A stretch of DNA of 5,965 nt from Deltaproteobacteria bacterium (GTDB lineage: Bacteria > Desulfobacterota > Desulfobacteria > Desulfobacterales > JAFDDL01): positions 1 to 5,965 of the forward strand of contig JAFDDL010000309.1 in NCBI GenBank assembly GCA_019310865.1, read 5' to 3'. The stretch's first letter is position 1. Each line of letters starts with the position of its first letter. The notes under the pieces were generated by a model that ran no database searches, had not been told where the DNA came from, and saw only the letters and a list, made by a program, of their open reading frames with translations. Both the position numbers and the translations under genes were made by a program. Below, piece by piece: positions 5,368-5,965 of the stretch.

Positions 5368-5965
5368 ATGAATTTTCTAATTAGGCATATCTTTCGTGTT
5401 TACAAGAGGATCGGTCCTTCGTTGTGCCTTGGCACGGTTCTTTTTCTTATGAGCGTACCGGGCATGGCCAGCCAGGCCACGGAGCCATCGATGCAGGCGC
5501 GGCTGGCATCCAAATCTCTTCTGCTCGATCTTGTCAGTCTGGGCGCGCGAATCGTGGCGGTGGGCAACCGGGGCCATATTCTTTTGACCGACGATGGCGG
5601 CCGGTCCTGGCGCCAGGTCGAGGTGCCCACGCGCGCCATGCTTACGGGCGTCTATTTTAATGGCGATAAAAAGCACGGCTGGGCAGTGGGCCATGATGCC
5701 GTGCTCCTTGGGACCGAAGACGGCGGCGATAGCTGGCATTTGATATCCTCCGCGCCCGAAGAGGAAAAGCCGCTGTTTGACGTCATGGTAAACGGCAGTG
5801 AAGGATTTGCCATTGGTGCTTACGCTAAATTCATGGTCACCCGGGATGGGGGAAAAAGCTGGGCCCCCGGCGCATTTGTCACCAAGACCGCCGATGAGAA
5901 TCCAGGAGAGGCTCTGGACGAAGAGGAGTCTTTCCCGTTTGACTACCACCTGAACCGGGTCGTTC
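5368..5965 (+). CDS. Secreted YCF48/BNR-repeat beta-propeller protein (partial, runs off right edge)
   Basis: ATG at 5368 is preceded by AAGGGGG (about 5358-5364), and the frame stays open to the window edge (199 codons). The N-terminus has basic residues (RHIFRVYKR), a hydrophobic core at about 17-30 (LCLGTVLFLMSV) and GMASQA, giving a likely Sec cleavage near residues 34-37. Three Asp-box motifs of the form T-x-D-G-G-x-S-W follow: TDDGGRSW (74-81), TEDGGDSW (116-123) and TRDGGKSW (158-165). They are spaced 42 residues apart, as in the blades of Ycf48/HCF136-type propellers. AVGNRGHIL and AVGHDAVLLGT are the matching blade strands. In cyanobacteria Ycf48 helps photosystem II assembly; in non-phototrophs the family is a periplasmic or outer-membrane accessory of unknown role. 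Its place after DUF1302 and DUF1329 is the usual order, and an RND/MMPL transporter is the likely next gene outside the window. Confidence 0.9.
   Translation, partial: MNFLIRHIFRVYKRIGPSLCLGTVLFLMSVPGMASQATEPSMQARLASKSLLLDLVSLGARIVAVGNRGHILLTDDGGRSWRQVEVPTRAMLTGVYFNGDKKHGWAVGHDAVLLGTEDGGDSWHLISSAPEEEKPLFDVMVNGSEGFAIGAYAKFMVTRDGGKSWAPGAFVTKTADENPGEALDEEESFPFDYHLNRVV

Noticed and set aside
5377..5949. Minus-strand frame (190 codons) opposite the YCF48-like gene
   Set aside because: The plus strand has a signal peptide, a ribosome binding site and three evenly spaced Asp-boxes. The minus-strand product shows nothing recognisable.

Overview
The window reads as a Gram-negative bacterium. It has an outer-membrane beta-barrel gene, Sec signal peptides, strong AGGAGG-type ribosome binding sites and a sigma-54 type promoter. 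Coding GC is moderate (roughly mid-50s percent by eye) and the intergenic DNA is clearly more AT-rich. The gene content (polyhydroxyalkanoate synthase, DUF1302, DUF1329, secreted YCF48-like propeller) would suit a proteobacterium or a Desulfobacterota member that handles lipophilic substrates. Phylum-level assignment is inference.

Left part (1-1552): the last 25 codons of an upstream reading frame, then a 238-base gap with a small heptamer repeat, then a class I-like PHA synthase gene (phaC, 317-1552). The catalytic Cys, Asp and His are all recognisable. About 170 residues of the usual N-terminus are missing, and the last bit of that missing part is still legible in other frames just upstream of the GTG. 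The gene is therefore 5'-decayed or carries sequence errors.

Middle (1553-1956): a 404-base AT-rich regulatory region. It holds an odd set of interleaved repeats after phaC, a perfect 10-bp dyad (1711-1739), and a well-spaced sigma-54 -24/-12 element (1843-1858). The dyad lies about 145 bases upstream of the predicted transcription start, the usual place for an enhancer-binding-protein site.

Right part (1957-5965): one apparent operon on the plus strand. The order is a 44-residue basic small ORF with an excellent ribosome binding site, a DUF1302 outer-membrane protein (616 aa), a DUF1329 periplasmic protein whose last ~24 residues have slipped into another frame, and a secreted YCF48/BNR-repeat protein that runs off the right edge. 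These families are known to occur together, often followed by an RND/MMPL-type transporter. The set looks like an envelope machine for moving or sensing hydrophobic compounds, switched on by sigma-54 and an activator. That function is inferred from families and context, not shown here. Two frame breaks in 6 kb leave open whether the DNA is decaying or the sequence has indel errors.
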